Shown: positions 36,841 through 50,089, numbered from the stretch's first letter. The stretch: 64,000 nucleotides of DNA from Beta vulgaris subsp. vulgaris (GCF_026745355.1 NC_079205.1:55076073-55140072), one strand, 5' to 3'. Made by a program: numbers and translations. The notes: generated by a model not told the origin, from the letters alone.

Positions 36841-38359
36841 AGTGTCCGCCCGTTTTAAAAGTTTATAATATCAACGGGTCCGTCAAATTTATTTGGGTTG
36901 ATATTAAGGGGTTATTTATAGATGGGCCTTTGTGGGCTGTGGGCCCATGATGGTATAATTTGATGACGTTATAACGACGGTATGATTTGCCGTTTGATTT
37001 AGAAGTAGTAGCTAGTTCGTGTCCTGGGCAATACATTCCCGATTTATTTACCATCGTGTATTTGAATCTTTAAAAATAGAAATATTGTCTTGTTTTTAAA
37101 TTATTTCTATTTGAAAAAAGACCAATTGAGTATTATAATGTAGTTGATGAGTGCTTTAGCATATCAAATAACAGATGAGGGGTTCGAGTTTTGAAATCAC
37201 GCATTTTTATTGTTTAACTAGTATTTGGGCTTGAGAGTTGCCCTGGGTTGGAATTGTTTTCCGAACTTAATATACATTTTTTTAATTCCCATTACAAGAA
37301 AAACTGAACATTTAAAAAGTGCAAATATAATAATATAAACACTTAAAATATGATTAAAAATTGATTAAGATGATAATTGTGTCATGTAATAACAAGAGGT
37401 CAAGAAAATAGTAACATTTGTTTGACTTCGGTTTTAGATGTTTTTTTAGGGGAAGAAGTGGTAATGTTTTAATTAATTATAGTGTGTGGCGCGGTGCATG
37501 AATGATGACACATGGTTGGATTGGTTGTTTCACGTGATGGGTTTTATCATTTATGCTTTTAGGTCGTAGATCGTACGCTAATGGTGGATTCTTCAGGGAT
37601 TTGAGAGGTGGGCTTCATAGTTAATGGGCCATGGTTATAGTGATTCTGTCGGTGGTTTTTCCTCATATTCCCCATATTTTGAGATGTATAATTGTACCGT
37701 CCTGTCAAAACAAGAGGGAGAATGTATAATGGTTCTATTTTCGGAAGCATTTTAATTATATTAAATGATTAGGTGTTAATATATTTTATGTATTAAAATA
37801 ATTAGTAGTGTTTAAATGATAAGTTAAAATCTTTACTTTTTTAAAATCAGGTGACTGATATTTTGGAAAATTATTTATTTTGTCAAAATAATTTATCAAC
37901 TTAAGCAACTAATTTTGCCAAACAGTTAAACTGATTACTTACCTTATCAGTTTCAACTTTATCAATTTATTTTCAGCTAATATTGTCAAATAGAGCCAAT
38001 TTAATGGTCCCCCTTGGTCCAAGGAAGGGTGATATAGCCAGTTACCTGAATTTAGACTTGAAATTGATTAAAAATCCCATATGTGAATCTCCAATTTCGC
38101 GTATAAAATTAGATTGGTTGAATGTGAATTTGGTTCCGATCCTTCATTATTTTTAGAATTATAAATAGTTGCATATCTATTTAAGTTGAGCTAATATTAA
38201 ATATTAAAAATAGATCACATCAAGATCAAATAACTTTATGTTTGAGGAGGTTAATACATGACGCACAACACACTAGCATACTACCAACAAACTGGTGCGA
38301 CAAACTACTTTCGGCAAAGTATGGTCCGTAGTGGTGCTTAGATAGCGAGTCAACCATCT
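36841..38359. other. Intergenic, no gene seen
   Basis: AT-rich spacer upstream of ARF. A tRNA-like segment near 37140-37200 (GGGGTTCGAGTTTTG, B-box-like) may be a decayed SINE. No protein similarity was recognised. Confidence 0.4.
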
Positions 38360-38581
38360 GGTCAGCGACTTTGTTGGACAAGGAAATCAAACAACACCAA
38401 CCAACTGCAAAGGATTAGCAAAATTCCAAAGAAAACAACTTTCAGAACGTTGTGTCCTAATCCGACGCAAATCATGTATGACAAATTTGTGTCGAGGCAT
38501 GTAGCGTTGGATCCAGAACCGACACAAATGATTTTCTGATCGTTTGAGAACCGACGCAAATCGTGGTTTTCCGTACTAGTG
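38360..38581. mobile_element. CACTA transposon end fragment
   Basis: On the minus strand it begins CACTAGTACGGAAAACC at 38581 and carries CGACGCAAAT/GACACAAAT subterminal repeats like those of the 20551 element. I find no matching left terminus with a target duplication, so it is a truncated end. Confidence 0.65.
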
Positions 38582-38737
38582 AGCATAACCCTAGATCTTG
38601 AGAGAAAACACGAGGAAGGAGAGAAATGAGGGAAGAAAAATACACCTTCACTTACCATTGGCATTTAAGAAACAGCTTGACAAGTTTTAAATTCCTACTT
38701 TACCTTAAAATAGCGATGATATTGATGATGATATCTA

Positions 38738-39574
38738 TCTCTATTATATAAGCCAAGGGAGGAGGTGTGGTGTCCTCTTTTGAAGTGACTAAAATACCCT
38801 TAATGATCTAATTAATGGAATGAAAAAAATTACAAAAGCAAATCACTTAAAAATTCTCTTTCCAACTTGCCATTTAAAACAAGTTTAAAATGGTATATGC
38901 ATCAAATACTTCAATCAAAAATTAAATAGACAAAATATCTATACCTTATTAAAAAAGATGACATACATAACGTGCACTGAAAAGTCTGGACATTCACTAC
39001 CTTTGATACTCTTTAATTCAGTTAAACTAGAGGTGATCATGGGCCGGGCCGGGCCGCGGCCAAAAAAATTTGCCCAATGGTCGGGCCGGGCCAGGCCTAA
39101 ATTCGGGCCGATTTTTTGTGTCCAAAGCCCGCTATTTCGGGCCTAAATTAGCGGGCCAAAACGGGCCGGGCCAAAAAATAGACTAAAAAGTCGTTTTTGG
39201 CTTGTCCAAAGCCCGCCCAAAGACAAAAAAATATGAGCGGGCCCGGCCCGGCCCGCGGGCCCAAAAATTCTGCCCAAAACCCGGCCAAAAAGCGGGCCGG
39301 GCTCGCGGGCCGGGCCAAAATGATCACCTCTAAGTTAAACCAACTCATTATTTTTGTTCTTTCTGTTCAATATTCATTCACAAAAAATTAATTAATGTTA
39401 ACAATCACTCACAACCTTTTTATTTTTTTACATTAGAGAATTAATATTTCTAAATTTCTCTGACTGTTGAATTTTTCACATTTAAGTTTTATCATAAATA
39501 AAGTACGAATGGAGTATCTAATAGAATAACAAATTTTGAAATTAACGCACGCATCGCGTGCATATGAAGGCTAG
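38738..39574 (+). mobile_element. Non-autonomous Helitron, copy 1
   Basis: 5' end TCTCTATTATATAAGCC preceded by A. The 3' end GCACGCATCGCGTGC is a hairpin, followed by ATATGAAGGCTAG, with T next to it. Insertion between A and T and the CTAG end are Helitron features. A hAT MITE is inserted at 39028-39332. Confidence 0.88.
39028..39332. mobile_element. GC-rich hAT-type MITE nested in Helitron copy 1
   Basis: Perfect 13-bp inverted ends TAGAGGTGATCAT with a perfect 8-bp target duplication AGTTAAAC (39020-39027 and 39333-39340). The empty site (CAGTTAAACCAACTC) exists in Helitron copy 2 near 41170. The interior is a quasi-palindrome of GGGCCGGGCC and GCGGGCC units. Long open frames here are compositional. 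Confidence 0.92.
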
Positions 39575-40370
39575 TATGATTGATTCTAACAATGAAGGTG
39601 AGCTGAATTATGGCAACAACTTAATGAATGTGAGGAAGAGGTTGTTGAGAAAGAGTCTAAAAAGAATGGTCGGTGTGACTTATGTTTGAGATCAAATTTA
39701 AAAGGGAAATTTCCTTAGTTACCCTCGAGGTTTGACGTAATTCTTAAAATACTCCTTACATTTGGGGAATTCATCAATTACCCAAAAACTTTGACTTTGT
39801 CAATGTTCAAAATACACTTACTATTGACGGAGTCCTAACGCTATATATAAGGTTTTTTTCTCCTTCTTTTCTCCATCTTCGTCGTATTCCTCTTTCTTCT
39901 CACCTTCCTCTATTAATGACATCCTAAACCTTCAATTTTCCTTCTCTCCTTCCACCTGGCCTACATGCTTTTCTTTCTCTTCCTCATCTTCATCTTCTTC
40001 ATAATGATATTTTTACTTAAATGATAAAAGTTATAAAAGTATTCATTGGTTGCCCAAAAATTTCAAATAAAACACAACGCAATGCACGGAAAATATACCA
40101 CAAAGAAGCATGTTTACACATAAAAATGTGTAATAACTTTTAACACATATTAAATACAATTTTTCTTTGATTTACTTAAAGATTTTATATAAATAATATT
40201 AATTTTTACGAAAATTTGGAAGTGGACATAACTTTGACATGTTGTGGGGCGGCTCGACATGCCCATAATAACCTTGTTTGAGAAAGAAAACTAGTTTGAA
40301 TATAAAATTAAATAATTCATGTAATCCTACACATTCATTGATGCGCGTCAATCTCTCAAAAACTCTTTCA
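39575..40370. other. Intergenic, WAT1 3' flank
   Basis: Contains a segment (39705-39830) with PPT-like or MITE-like repeats (GGGAAATTTCC, TACCCAAAAACTTTGAC). No gene was recognised. The distal part should include the WAT1 3' UTR. Confidence 0.4.
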
Positions 40371-43300
40371 TCACTTCGATCCCAAATTATCAAAATAGTT
40401 GTTGATCTTCAGATCCACCAATTGTTGTTGCTTTTCTAAATCTTCCTTTTCTGAATCATTGTATTTTCCTTCCTCAATATGTGTGCCATTTAGGCCTATT
40501 TGATTGCCATCATCGAGCATCTCCTTGTTCTTTCCCCATAGAACTGCATATAGCCCCAACACAATGAACAATGATCCTATAGCCCTGTACATCAAGTAAC
40601 ACACAAAATAATGTTACCACCATAAACATTACAAATATTTTTAGAAATTGTCTTACAATAGACCGCCTACTTTAAAATTAAAATTATATTAAAAAGAGAA
40701 TTAGTCAATAGTGATTAGGTTAATTTCTTTCAATGATTAGTTTAATCTATTTAGTGACTAGGTCTACTTTTATATTAAAATTAGACCGTATTTTTTTTAT
40801 AATTTTTGATATTTTTATTACACACATATAGGCCAAGACTACATTTGACCCCACATTCGAATTAGTATCAATGGTGGCTTAATCTCTATTATATAAGCCA
40901 AGGGAGGAGGTGTGGTGTCCTCTTTTGAAGTGACTAAAATACCCTTAATGATCTAGTTAATGGAAAGAAAAAAAATTACAAAAGCAAATCATTCAAAAAT
41001 TCTCATTCCAACTTGCCATTTAAAACAAGTTTAAAATGATATATGCATCAAATCTTTCAATCAAAAATTAAATGGACAAAATATTTATACCTTATTAAAA
41101 AAGATGACATACATAACGTGCACATAAAAAGTCTGAACATTCACTACCTTTGATACTCTTTAATTCAGTTAAACCAACTCATTATTTTTATTCTTTCTGT
41201 TCCATATTCATTCACAAAAAATTAATGTTAACAATCACTCACAACCTTTTTAATTTTTTTACATTAGCGAATTAATATATCTAAATTCATCTAATTGTTG
41301 AATTTTTCACATTTAAGTTTAATCATAAATAAAGTACAAATGGAGTATCTAATAGAATAACAAATTTTAAAATGAACGCACGCATCGCGTGCATATGAAG
41401 GCTAGTTGGGATATAAGCTAGGTTGAATAAGTTAAAAGAAGTGAAGTCTGGTTGGATAAGTTCAAATTATATTTTGAAGCAAATCTAACAAGATTTCACA
41501 TTATATCTATATAAATATATTAAAAAACATTCTTAAACAAGTCTACACGCCACGTAACACTATCTCTTCAATAGTTTCATTCCATGTCATCAATATTCAT
41601 TAAAAAATTGAAAACATGTTTAATACAAGATTCAACCACATGACCTCAAGACTCAAGTTAATAAAGTAAAGTTCTAACCAAAGAACTATGCAACATTAGA
41701 TACTACTCTTTTAACGTGAAAATATTAATAACCCAGAGCATCGTTCGGACCTATTAACTAGTTAGTTTTTCTATATACTGATGAGATTTATGGTCAAAAT
41801 TTCACTCCGTAATAAGTTATTTCATTTAGGGAGAACAAACAGAAACAGAAGTACTAGCTACTAACGAGATAGCTAGATTAAAAAGTAAACATATTTCAAA
41901 TAGAAAGAAGATTTGGTACTCACGTTCCAATATAGAGTTTCTCCATGCGCAAGGCCCAACTAAGTAAAGCCACAATCACCAACAACAAGGGATTGAAGAC
42001 AGAAACATACAAAGGACCTTTCTTTTGTATTGTCCATGACATTAAGCAAACTGCAACTGCAGATCCCACAATACCCTATACAATCAATTGCATATATAGT
42101 ACTGTTAGACCTAGAAATATTGATCATTCAAGAATTATATACATTTACTACCTTAGTTTAAAGTGTTGTCTTGTTTTCTCATCAAAAAAAAGGTTTTGTT
42201 TAAAAAATTACCGCGTAAATACTTGATACCATTCGAATATGAGATTTCAAGGACCAATCAGAGATTTTGTGGTTCGTGCAGGCTGCAATAACGGTGCACT
42301 GGATCGTAGCCATGAGGCACATTAAAGCCGAACTTGTGTAAGGTGCTGCAAAATTCTTGCTCATTTTCGCCTATCAATTTAATAGACAAATTAGCATAGC
42401 ATTTGCAGACAGCAACTGTGCAATAATTTTTCATCACTACACCTTCTGACCTGGGAAAAACTTTATCTACCCAGTAGGTCAACAACCCTCACTAATAGAA
42501 ATAAATAAATAGTTTTTAATGTTCTATTTCTAGTGGGTTAACTACCCAATGGGTAGATGTAGCATTGCGCTTCTGACCTTCATTTCATTTTAATCTACAC
42601 ACTTATACTTTTTATGCATGCCAATGCAAAACATTGATGACATATATCTTTAATTTTGTATTTGTAAAAATTATAAAAAGTACATATTAATAAAATACAT
42701 GTTATGATGAATCTAACAAGATCCACACGACTATATTTTCATCCGTGTATAAATCACAAATGATGGTCAAAGTGAAATTTGTGAATAATGTAAAATATCA
42801 AAGTGTAACCATTAAAAAGAAACAGAGAGAGTATATAATACGTGTAAAGTTCATATAATTTTTATATCATGATAATCCATTATTTTGAAATGAATCTAAC
42901 AAAAATTAAATATTTATCGTCATAATTTGTTTAGTTCTTGTTACAGGGAAAAAAAACATATAATAATGTAATAATTTCAAAGAAATAGAGGCAGTACGTA
43001 ATACGAACTTTCGTTAAAAGTGAATTCCTATGAGAGAATATAATGAAAAAGTGCATGGACTTACTTGGAGAATAAACCAAATAGCCATGGCAAGGTTGCT
43101 TGCAAGGAGAAGAAGAGGTCCCAAGAAGAGATTAAGGTGACTATTTGACCCATTGTTTCTATTATTCATAGAATCGTCACCATCATAATGCCAGTGAATA
43201 TCAGGTTGACGTATGTAAATAAGATGCCCATGATAAAATGAGAGTAGCATAGCTCCACCAACACATACTAATGTCCCTACTATTTTTGCTTGCCCTCCTC

Positions 43301-46045
43301 TCTTTCTTATTCCAACTGCTTCTAAGCTATTCACAATACAAGTGATAAAAGAAAAAGAGCATTAGGGCAAAAATAGGCAAAAAATTACTTCTTATTTAGA
43401 GGTGATCATTTTGGCCCGGAACGCGGGTCCGACCCGATTTTGGGCAGAATTTTTCGTCCCGCGGGCCAGGCCCGGCCCATCCGTATTTTTTTTTTGCTTT
43501 GGGCGGGCTTTGGGCAAGCCAAAAATGACTTTTTAGTCTATTTTTTGACCCGCAAAGCCCGCTAATTTAGGCCCGAAATAGCGGGCTTTTGACACAAAAA
43601 TTCGACCCGAATATAGGCCCGGCCCGACCCGACCAATGGGCAAATTTTTTTGGCCTCGGCCTGGCCCATGATCACCTCTATTCTTATCTCCTTTTAGAAA
43701 TATTTCTATCATGTTTTGTTCAATATTAAAGATAGATATAGAATAATTTAGTTACCCAAAAGGAACGGCAAGAAGGAAGGTCATTGCTGGGAGAATATTA
43801 TTCAAAGCGCAAGCAATTGTTGCTGTGGTCTCCTTGAGTCCAATGAAATAACATATTTGATTCAAGGTTGCCCTGTTTTTTACAATTAAAACAAATTTAT
43901 ATATTTATTACAAAATGAATAAAATACTTAATCACCCATAATATGAATGTACAATATCACTTACCCAAAAAGAGAACACAAAAAGACCTGAAAGAGAATT
44001 TGCTTGGTAATCTTGGGTCTTTTTTCTCTGCAAATAACTTACTATATTTAGCATGGCACATAATGATAAGGATTAAGGACCAAAATTATAAACTTACCCC
44101 CCATGGCCCTATGTACATATAGTATGGAGTACAAAAGACAACTAAAAATCAAAAGTGTATTTTTTTTTTTACATATGGAGTATATTAATTTAATTAGCTT
44201 TGATTTTTTTTTTTGTGATATTAAAATCAAATGTGATGAAATAAAACCCACTAAACAATCTGACAAGATAATATCGAATATATGATGAAGTAGTATGTTT
44301 TTTCGCTTGAACAAATGTACTTCATACTCTCATAGTACTATACTAAGATTACCTCTCTTAGATTATACTTACCTTAATTCCCGTGAAAAAATAAAAATGA
44401 AAACTATGTTTTGAGACGGAAGGAGTAGTCGAGTACCATATATGAACATTATGTAAAGCTAAGCAAGTACTTAATCCACGTATACTGACGATGAACTGGA
44501 CGTACATGTTTGATGTTTGTAACTTTGGAATATGATAAACGTGGGGAAGGAACAAACGAATGAAACGATGCATGCATGCAAAAAGCAATATACATTCATT
44601 TATCCAAGAATGAAGGCCAATTATATTGGGTGTTTTGGTTTGTTTAGTTTGCATGACAGCAGGCACCCATTTGATACCCTACCAATAACCAAATACTAAT
44701 TCGGCTTAATTAACTTCGCCATTTTTATACAGCTGTTCTCAATTACCATGTTGCTTTATGTGTGCTACTTTCATTTTAGTTTTTCACTCCACCTTTACCA
44801 CTTCATTAATTTTCATGATTCTTGTTTATAAATTGAGTTTTTAGTGATTAATTAACCCATTGCTTCAAGCCTTCAACAAAGATATGTCTTTTTGCAAGTT
44901 GCTTATTCATACAAACAAATATAGTACTTGAAAAAAGAGTATATCTTTGTAAACATTTTCAAGATTTCAAGTAAAAATAACGAAAAAAAGGAGTATTATT
45001 TGATAGAGTAAAAGTCTATTCATGAGGTCTCAACCATCAGTTTAAACTTTTGGTTGAGTTGATCCTTTAACATCATTCAATCAAAATACTGAAAGTCTGG
45101 AATAGATTACGTGGCAGCTCGAGATCTAATATTATTAATGGTACTCTAGGATACTCGGATTCATCAAGTACTCCTTGGTTGCATTGCCAAGTTTGCATGC
45201 ATGCAAATGATAACGCAACATTAGCTATAGTTACAAATAGTACGTTAAATATATGCATACTATATAATATAGAAGATGAAGAATCATTAATAAACACACT
45301 CTTCTTTCATTTCAGTCACTTATTATATTATGACTCTTCTTGGACTTCATGGAGTAAGTCGTTCAAGCAATGAATTGTAATATTTTCTTTTCACTTTCAA
45401 TCATCAAGGGCGTTTCAATTAGCTCAATAACATTTTTTGTCTCTCTCTAATAATACTAGTATAATATACACACCAAAATCTTAAAATTAGCCGCTTATGT
45501 TATACTTCACCTGTAACAAAATAGATGTTACACTTACTAAATATGATTTGTAACAAAATAAATGTTACACTTCTTTTTTGGACAACAATTTTCTCTGTAT
45601 CTCTTTTATCTGACGAGGCTTTTTTTCTTTATGATCTATCTCTATTCTCTTCAAAAAAATTGCATAGAAAAATGTGTATGTTTTGAAGAGTGTAACATTT
45701 AATTCGTTACGGAGGATATTACGGAGGGAGTAAAAAAAGTTTAAAAGGATAGCTAGCTCAAATCCTACAATCAATCAATTTGATAACTATATTGTTATAC
45801 ATATATCATGCATAAAGTTTGAACAAAGATATATAATTCATTAGTTAAAATGTTTAATATATATACCTTTCAGAGAAATAAGCGAAAGGGACGAGAACAA
45901 TAGTGGCAAAAAGTTGACGGTAAGCAACAAGGACAAGAGGGGCCATGCCAGATTCCATTGCCACCTTAGAGCTAATATTCATCCCAGCATACCCTATTTG
46001 TACTATAACCATTGCAAAAAATGGCAATAACTCATTTCTTCCCAT
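40371..46045 (-). CDS. WAT1/UMAMIT-type (nodulin MtN21) EamA transporter, 381 aa in 7 exons
   Basis: Multi-pass membrane protein of the drug/metabolite transporter superfamily. Relatives export amino acids or auxin at the plasma membrane or vacuole. Exons (minus): 46045-45867, 44027-43965, 43872-43756, 43326-43065, 42370-42212, 42075-41924, 40584-40371, all GT-AG and phase consistent. Recognisable segments are [20 protein letters not shown] (first helix), [74 protein letters not shown], and [20 protein letters not shown] followed by [18 protein letters not shown], so both EamA repeats are present. The acidic, Gln-rich tail ends in ...NYFDNLGSK. Introns carry a Helitron and a hAT MITE. I cannot assign a subfamily member. 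Confidence 0.93.
40883..41405 (+). mobile_element. Non-autonomous Helitron, copy 2, in WAT1 intron 6
   Basis: 523 bp, same ends as the element at 38738 (TCTCTATTATATAAGCC... hairpin GCACGCATCGCGTGC ...CTAG) inserted between A and T. It lacks the hAT MITE, so it shows the empty site. Confidence 0.88.
43397..43680. mobile_element. GC-rich hAT-type MITE, second copy, in WAT1 intron 3
   Basis: Ends TAGAGGTGATCAT and ATGATCACCTCTA. Flanking 8-mers are TTCTTATT and TTCTTATC. The orientation is opposite to the 39028 copy. The interior has the same GGCCCG/GGGCC quasi-palindrome. Confidence 0.88.
45500..45735. mobile_element. Possible Stowaway-like repeat in WAT1 intron 1
   Basis: Repeated TGTTACACTT/AGTGTAACA segments in inverted orientation, ending TTACGGAGGGAGTAAAA, the TACTCCCTCCGT-type end of Stowaway MITEs. 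The left border is unclear. Confidence 0.4.
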
Positions 46046-48254
46046 TATTATTTTTCTCTTTTCTCTTCCTCTTTAATTATTTATTAGAAGTTTTAATTCC
46101 TCAATTTTCAAAATGAGGAGAGGAGAGAGAGAGAATATAAGAGAGATAAAAATGAAGAATGTAAGTAGTATAGAAATGAATGAGAGTGTTTATTATGTGT
46201 TAGTGTACATATATAGGAGGGTTTTAGGGGGAGGTTTGAGGCTTTTAAGTAACAATAACTCTAATAATTTGATGATGAGAGCATAAAGCCAAAAAAAAGT
46301 AGAAGCTTAACCGTAAAAAAGGGAGAGATTTTCTTACAACACTTGGAGTATTGCATGATATATGGTGATGAAGGTGATGAACACATACTTATGTGGCATG
46401 CATATTAGTTCCATGAAAATAAGTACGTCTTGCTTTTTTGGAGATCTTGTATTCCTATTGGTGTATAGTTATTGTGAATCTTGTTGTATCAAATATATTA
46501 ATTACTTTACAGTATTATTCATATTCTTTTTATGATGTAGTCATATTCTTTTCTTTGTTCATGTTATTTTTATTAAACGAGTTAACAAACAACAACCCTA
46601 ATCCGACTTGTTTATTTATACCTTACTTTTAAGCTCGCACATATGCAAAAACCAAAGAAATCAACCTTATATATTTCTCAATCCACTTCTCATCATTTAC
46701 TAATATTTTACTAGAAATAATAAACTAATCCAAACAACCAAAAACTAAATCTTAAGCAATTAAGGAATTATTCGAACTATTTCAAGCAAAACTAATAATA
46801 TTATCTTGTCGATTATGGGTTAAATAGTTCGACCCTAACCCAATCCATTTAATAAATAGGTCGTGTTAGATCAACCTGCGTACTTAAAGGACCGAGGTTG
46901 AAAATGTTAACGCATATCCGTTAATTTTGAGTTGGATTTGAGTCGAGTTAACGGATCACATCAATTTTTACCGTTTCTAGTCAAGTGATACCCCTAGGCC
47001 CTAGCGTCGATATAGGTCCTCCACTATTACTATTAAGCTATTAGCACTTTATAAATAAGTTTAGCTATTGGAAAAAAGAAGAAATACATGGGAAAAAGAA
47101 AAGGAAGCCGTCTCTATTCTCTGTATTGCATAAATGTGACTACCTTTCAGTTGAATGCTATTGCTAAGAATCTTGGCTTATTTTGAGCTTTCGCTTTAGC
47201 TTTATTTCCGTTTTTTGTCTTTTCGGGACTAACGGTTCTTGGCTTTTGTATGATGTGTCTCTTGCCAAAATTTGGGCACTAGTGCCTCGCCCTCTGCGTG
47301 AGGGTTTAAGTTTTAACCTGAATTAGTTCCAAGTGTTCCCATAATTTCTTCTTAAAAAGAAAGGCCACACGCATAAAACTTGCCTTCTGTTTCATATTAG
47401 CTACGGTTATTGAATTTAAACACATAGGGAATAGTTTAGTTTCTTTGGAGAAACAATAATAATACTATTAATAAAAGATTACAATATAAATTGTGTAAGA
47501 TCACCTTAATATCAAATTAGTGTAAGTTCAACTTATTCTTTTTGTTATAAAAGGGTCACTTTAGAAAATCGATCACCTCTTTCCTTAAAACGGGTCAGTT
47601 ACGCTCTAAGGGTGTGTTCTCTTTGCCTTAACAAAATAAGTTTCAAGTTAGTTATGAGAAGGTTCAAATTTCAATCACATCTAAATATTTTCAATCACAT
47701 CTAATAAGTTTCAATTATAAGGTTCAATCAGAATTAATAAGTTCCAAAAAGTTAATACCAAGTAAATTAATGTTACCTTAAATGTGCATGTAATAAGTGG
47801 TAAATTATCATTAAAAAAACATGTTAATAATTAACAATATTAAGTAATATTAGTGGCTGATTATAAATTTATAATTAATGACCATGGTGTTTGTCTAAAA
47901 TTGTCAAGACTAATAGTATGTAGTTAGGGTTTAATAACTCTAGCATATTGTATACGTTTTTTCTTTTTTCTCCAATGTAGCTATCTCATATTGTTGTCAT
48001 TTTTTCCCTCCTCTTGTTTTTTGATCCATATGAGCCACAAAGGCAATACAAAATACAAAGAAGGGAATGGAGAGTCGAACCTGTGACTTATCGTTCACAT
48101 CACCTCAATCTTAACCACTAGGTCAAGACATTCTTGGTTCCCCTTGCAAGTTTTGGTGTTGTATCTCTTAGCATCCTAGCATAGCAATTGTATATTTGCT
48201 TATGTTTTTCCCTTCCTTTTTTTTGAATGAACCTTTCACTTCATTTTAGTTATA
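46046..48254. other. Intergenic, WAT1 promoter side, no gene
   Basis: WAT1 5' flank (leader with GAGAGGAGAGAGAGAG near 46115) followed by AT-rich spacer. A segment at 46800-47000 resembles the repeat at 51010-51550 (TTTAATAAATAGGTCGTGTTAG versus TTTAATAAACAGGTCATGTAAG type). A tRNA-like SINE remnant lies near 48050-48130 (minus strand CTAGTGGTTAAG and GGTTCGACTCTCC). Confidence 0.45.
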
Positions 48255-48488
48255 CTAGCCTTATATGCACGCAATGCGTTTGAAAGCATACTAAAATTAA
48301 ATTAATTGTATAGTAGAATTGTATTTGCATTTTGAAACAAAAAACTCATGTTCAGTTTAAATGTGATACTTTTTCCCTTCCTTTTTTCGTTCACATGAAA
48401 TATTTAATTATCCCTTAGTTTTAATTCTTTTTTTTTTCCCTTTTTCTATTCTTTCTTGCCCCACCCATGTTGCCTTATATAATAGCGA
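48255..48488 (-). mobile_element. Short Helitron of the same family, copy 3
   Basis: On the minus strand it starts TCGCTATTATATAAGGC with A before it and ends ACGCATTGCGTGCATATAAGGCTAG with T after it. Only 234 bp long. Confidence 0.75.
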
Positions 48489-48821
48489 TGAAAAAAGGTG
48501 GGAAAGAACAATAAACTAGGGAATTATTAAGGCAATAAACAGTGTAAATGAATTAAATTAGGTAGAAAGAAAAAAGAAAGTACAAACCATGCGCTAACTT
48601 ATGGAATAAAAAGATAATTTGTATATCATTTGATGTGAATATTATTGTAACAAAATAAATATCAATATAGCAAAGATATGTTCAATTAGATACTTATCTT
48701 TTCGTTTATTTTTAATCTACATAATTTCCTTTTTGGTATGTTTTTTAATCAACATATTGTTGCTTTTTGTTTTGTTGGGTAACATGTCTCATCTGCTTTC
48801 TCCTCTTTTTTTCCACCCATA

Positions 48822-49999
48822 CACTAGTGGAAAAATGAAGAAAGGTTGTGCTGAAAAAGGCCTGTAGGGCTGCGCTTTTTGACAGCAGCCTTTTCAATAG
48901 TAGCCCTTCACTTTTTAAGTAGGGCTGCGCTAGACAAGCGCAACCCTTCCTACCAAAAAAATAAATAATTTTTTTTTCCGACATTTTTTTACTATTAATC
49001 TCACATTTTCTGAATTTTAACATTTGCATTAAACTTTAAAGTAAACCATCCAAATCCAGAAGAGAAGAAATTACAGAATAGAAGAAATTATAGATCTACA
49101 ATGCAACTAAACCCAAATATACAGAAGAGAAGAAATTATAGATCTACAATGCAACTAAACCCAAAACAAAAAAAGAACGAAACGAAAAAGAACAAACACT
49201 AATATACAGAAGAGAAGAAATTATAGATCTGAAAATACAAGAACATTAATCAAAACAAAGATTAAGAAATTATAGATCTGAAAAATACAAGAACTACCTC
49301 CAAACATTAACCTAATAATGTTTAAATACATAAAACAAAACCCTAATACATAATTAAGGAAAAAAAAATTCGAAAATACTTAAAATGCCTATTTGGAGCC
49401 TTAAACGAACTCGGATGGCTTAAAAAGCCTAAACATCACAGCATAGCGGTGAGTTTGACTTGTTGGGCCGTTCCGCTTCTGAAAAGATATCACAATAGGC
49501 AATCAGACTCCGTCGGCATGATTAGTGCAAATCATTTCAGGGTTTTTGTCGCAATGTTTCTGGGAGTTTTTGAGAGAGAAGAGAGGATGAGAGAGAAGGA
49601 GGAAAGGGAGGAGGGACGTGAGAGAAGGAGGAAAAGGGATGAGGGACGTGAGAGAATGAGGGATAATATATTTGACGAATCCCGCTTAATATTTGAAGCC
49701 CGTGAACTTTTTTATTTCAAATTTTTTTAAGAAGGCCTGCGCTTTTCTTCAAAAGCGCAGCCCTACATAGCAAAAGGGCTTCACTTTTTAAAAAAGCGCA
49801 ACCCTTCACTTAGTAGGGCTGCGCTTTTTAAAAAAAGCGCAACCCTTCACTAGTAGGGCTGCACTTTTTTAAAAAAGCGCAACCCTTCACTAGTAGGGCT
49901 GCACTTTTTTAAAAAAGCGCAACCCTTCACTAGTAAGGCTGCGCTTTTAGGAAAAGCGCAGCCCTTCCTGCGCAACCCTTTCTTTTTTTTCCCCTAGTG
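48822..49999. mobile_element. Non-autonomous CACTA transposon, 1178 bp
   Basis: Left end CACTAGTGGAAAAA, right end TTTTTTTTCCCCTAGTG, target duplication ATA (48819-48821 and 50000-50002). Subterminal repeats are AGGGCTGCGC/GCGCAACCCT, different from the TGCGTCGCAC set of the 20551 element, so this is another family. No transposase is present. The interior (49020-49300) has a directly repeated AGAAGAGAAGAAATTATAGA segment. Confidence 0.9.
49811..49970. repeat. Four 40-bp palindromic tandem units in the CACTA end
   Basis: TAGTAGGGCT (TAGTAAGGCT in the last unit) recurs at 49811, 49851, 49891 and 49931, exactly every 40 bp. Each unit pairs AGGGCTGCGCTTTTT with AAAAAGCGCAACCCT, so each can form its own hairpin. 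Confidence 0.9.
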
Positions 50000-50089
50000 A
50001 TATCATCCATTTTTTAAATATTTTAACGTACTTTTTATTAATTTTTCACCTCGAGTGAAGTGAGTAATATAAAAAGAAACGGAGCTAAT

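Noticed and set aside
39028..39400. Gly/Pro/Ala-rich open frames on both strands
   Set aside because: Caused by GGGCC-rich MITE composition, with no gene context.
48050..48130. Possible tRNA gene on the minus strand (A- and B-box-like)
   Set aside because: No cloverleaf with proper acceptor stem could be drawn by eye, so it is more likely a SINE remnant.
49811..49970. Regularly spaced palindromic repeats resembling a CRISPR array
   Set aside because: Units are contiguous with no variable spacers and lie in the end of a CACTA transposon in a plant genome.
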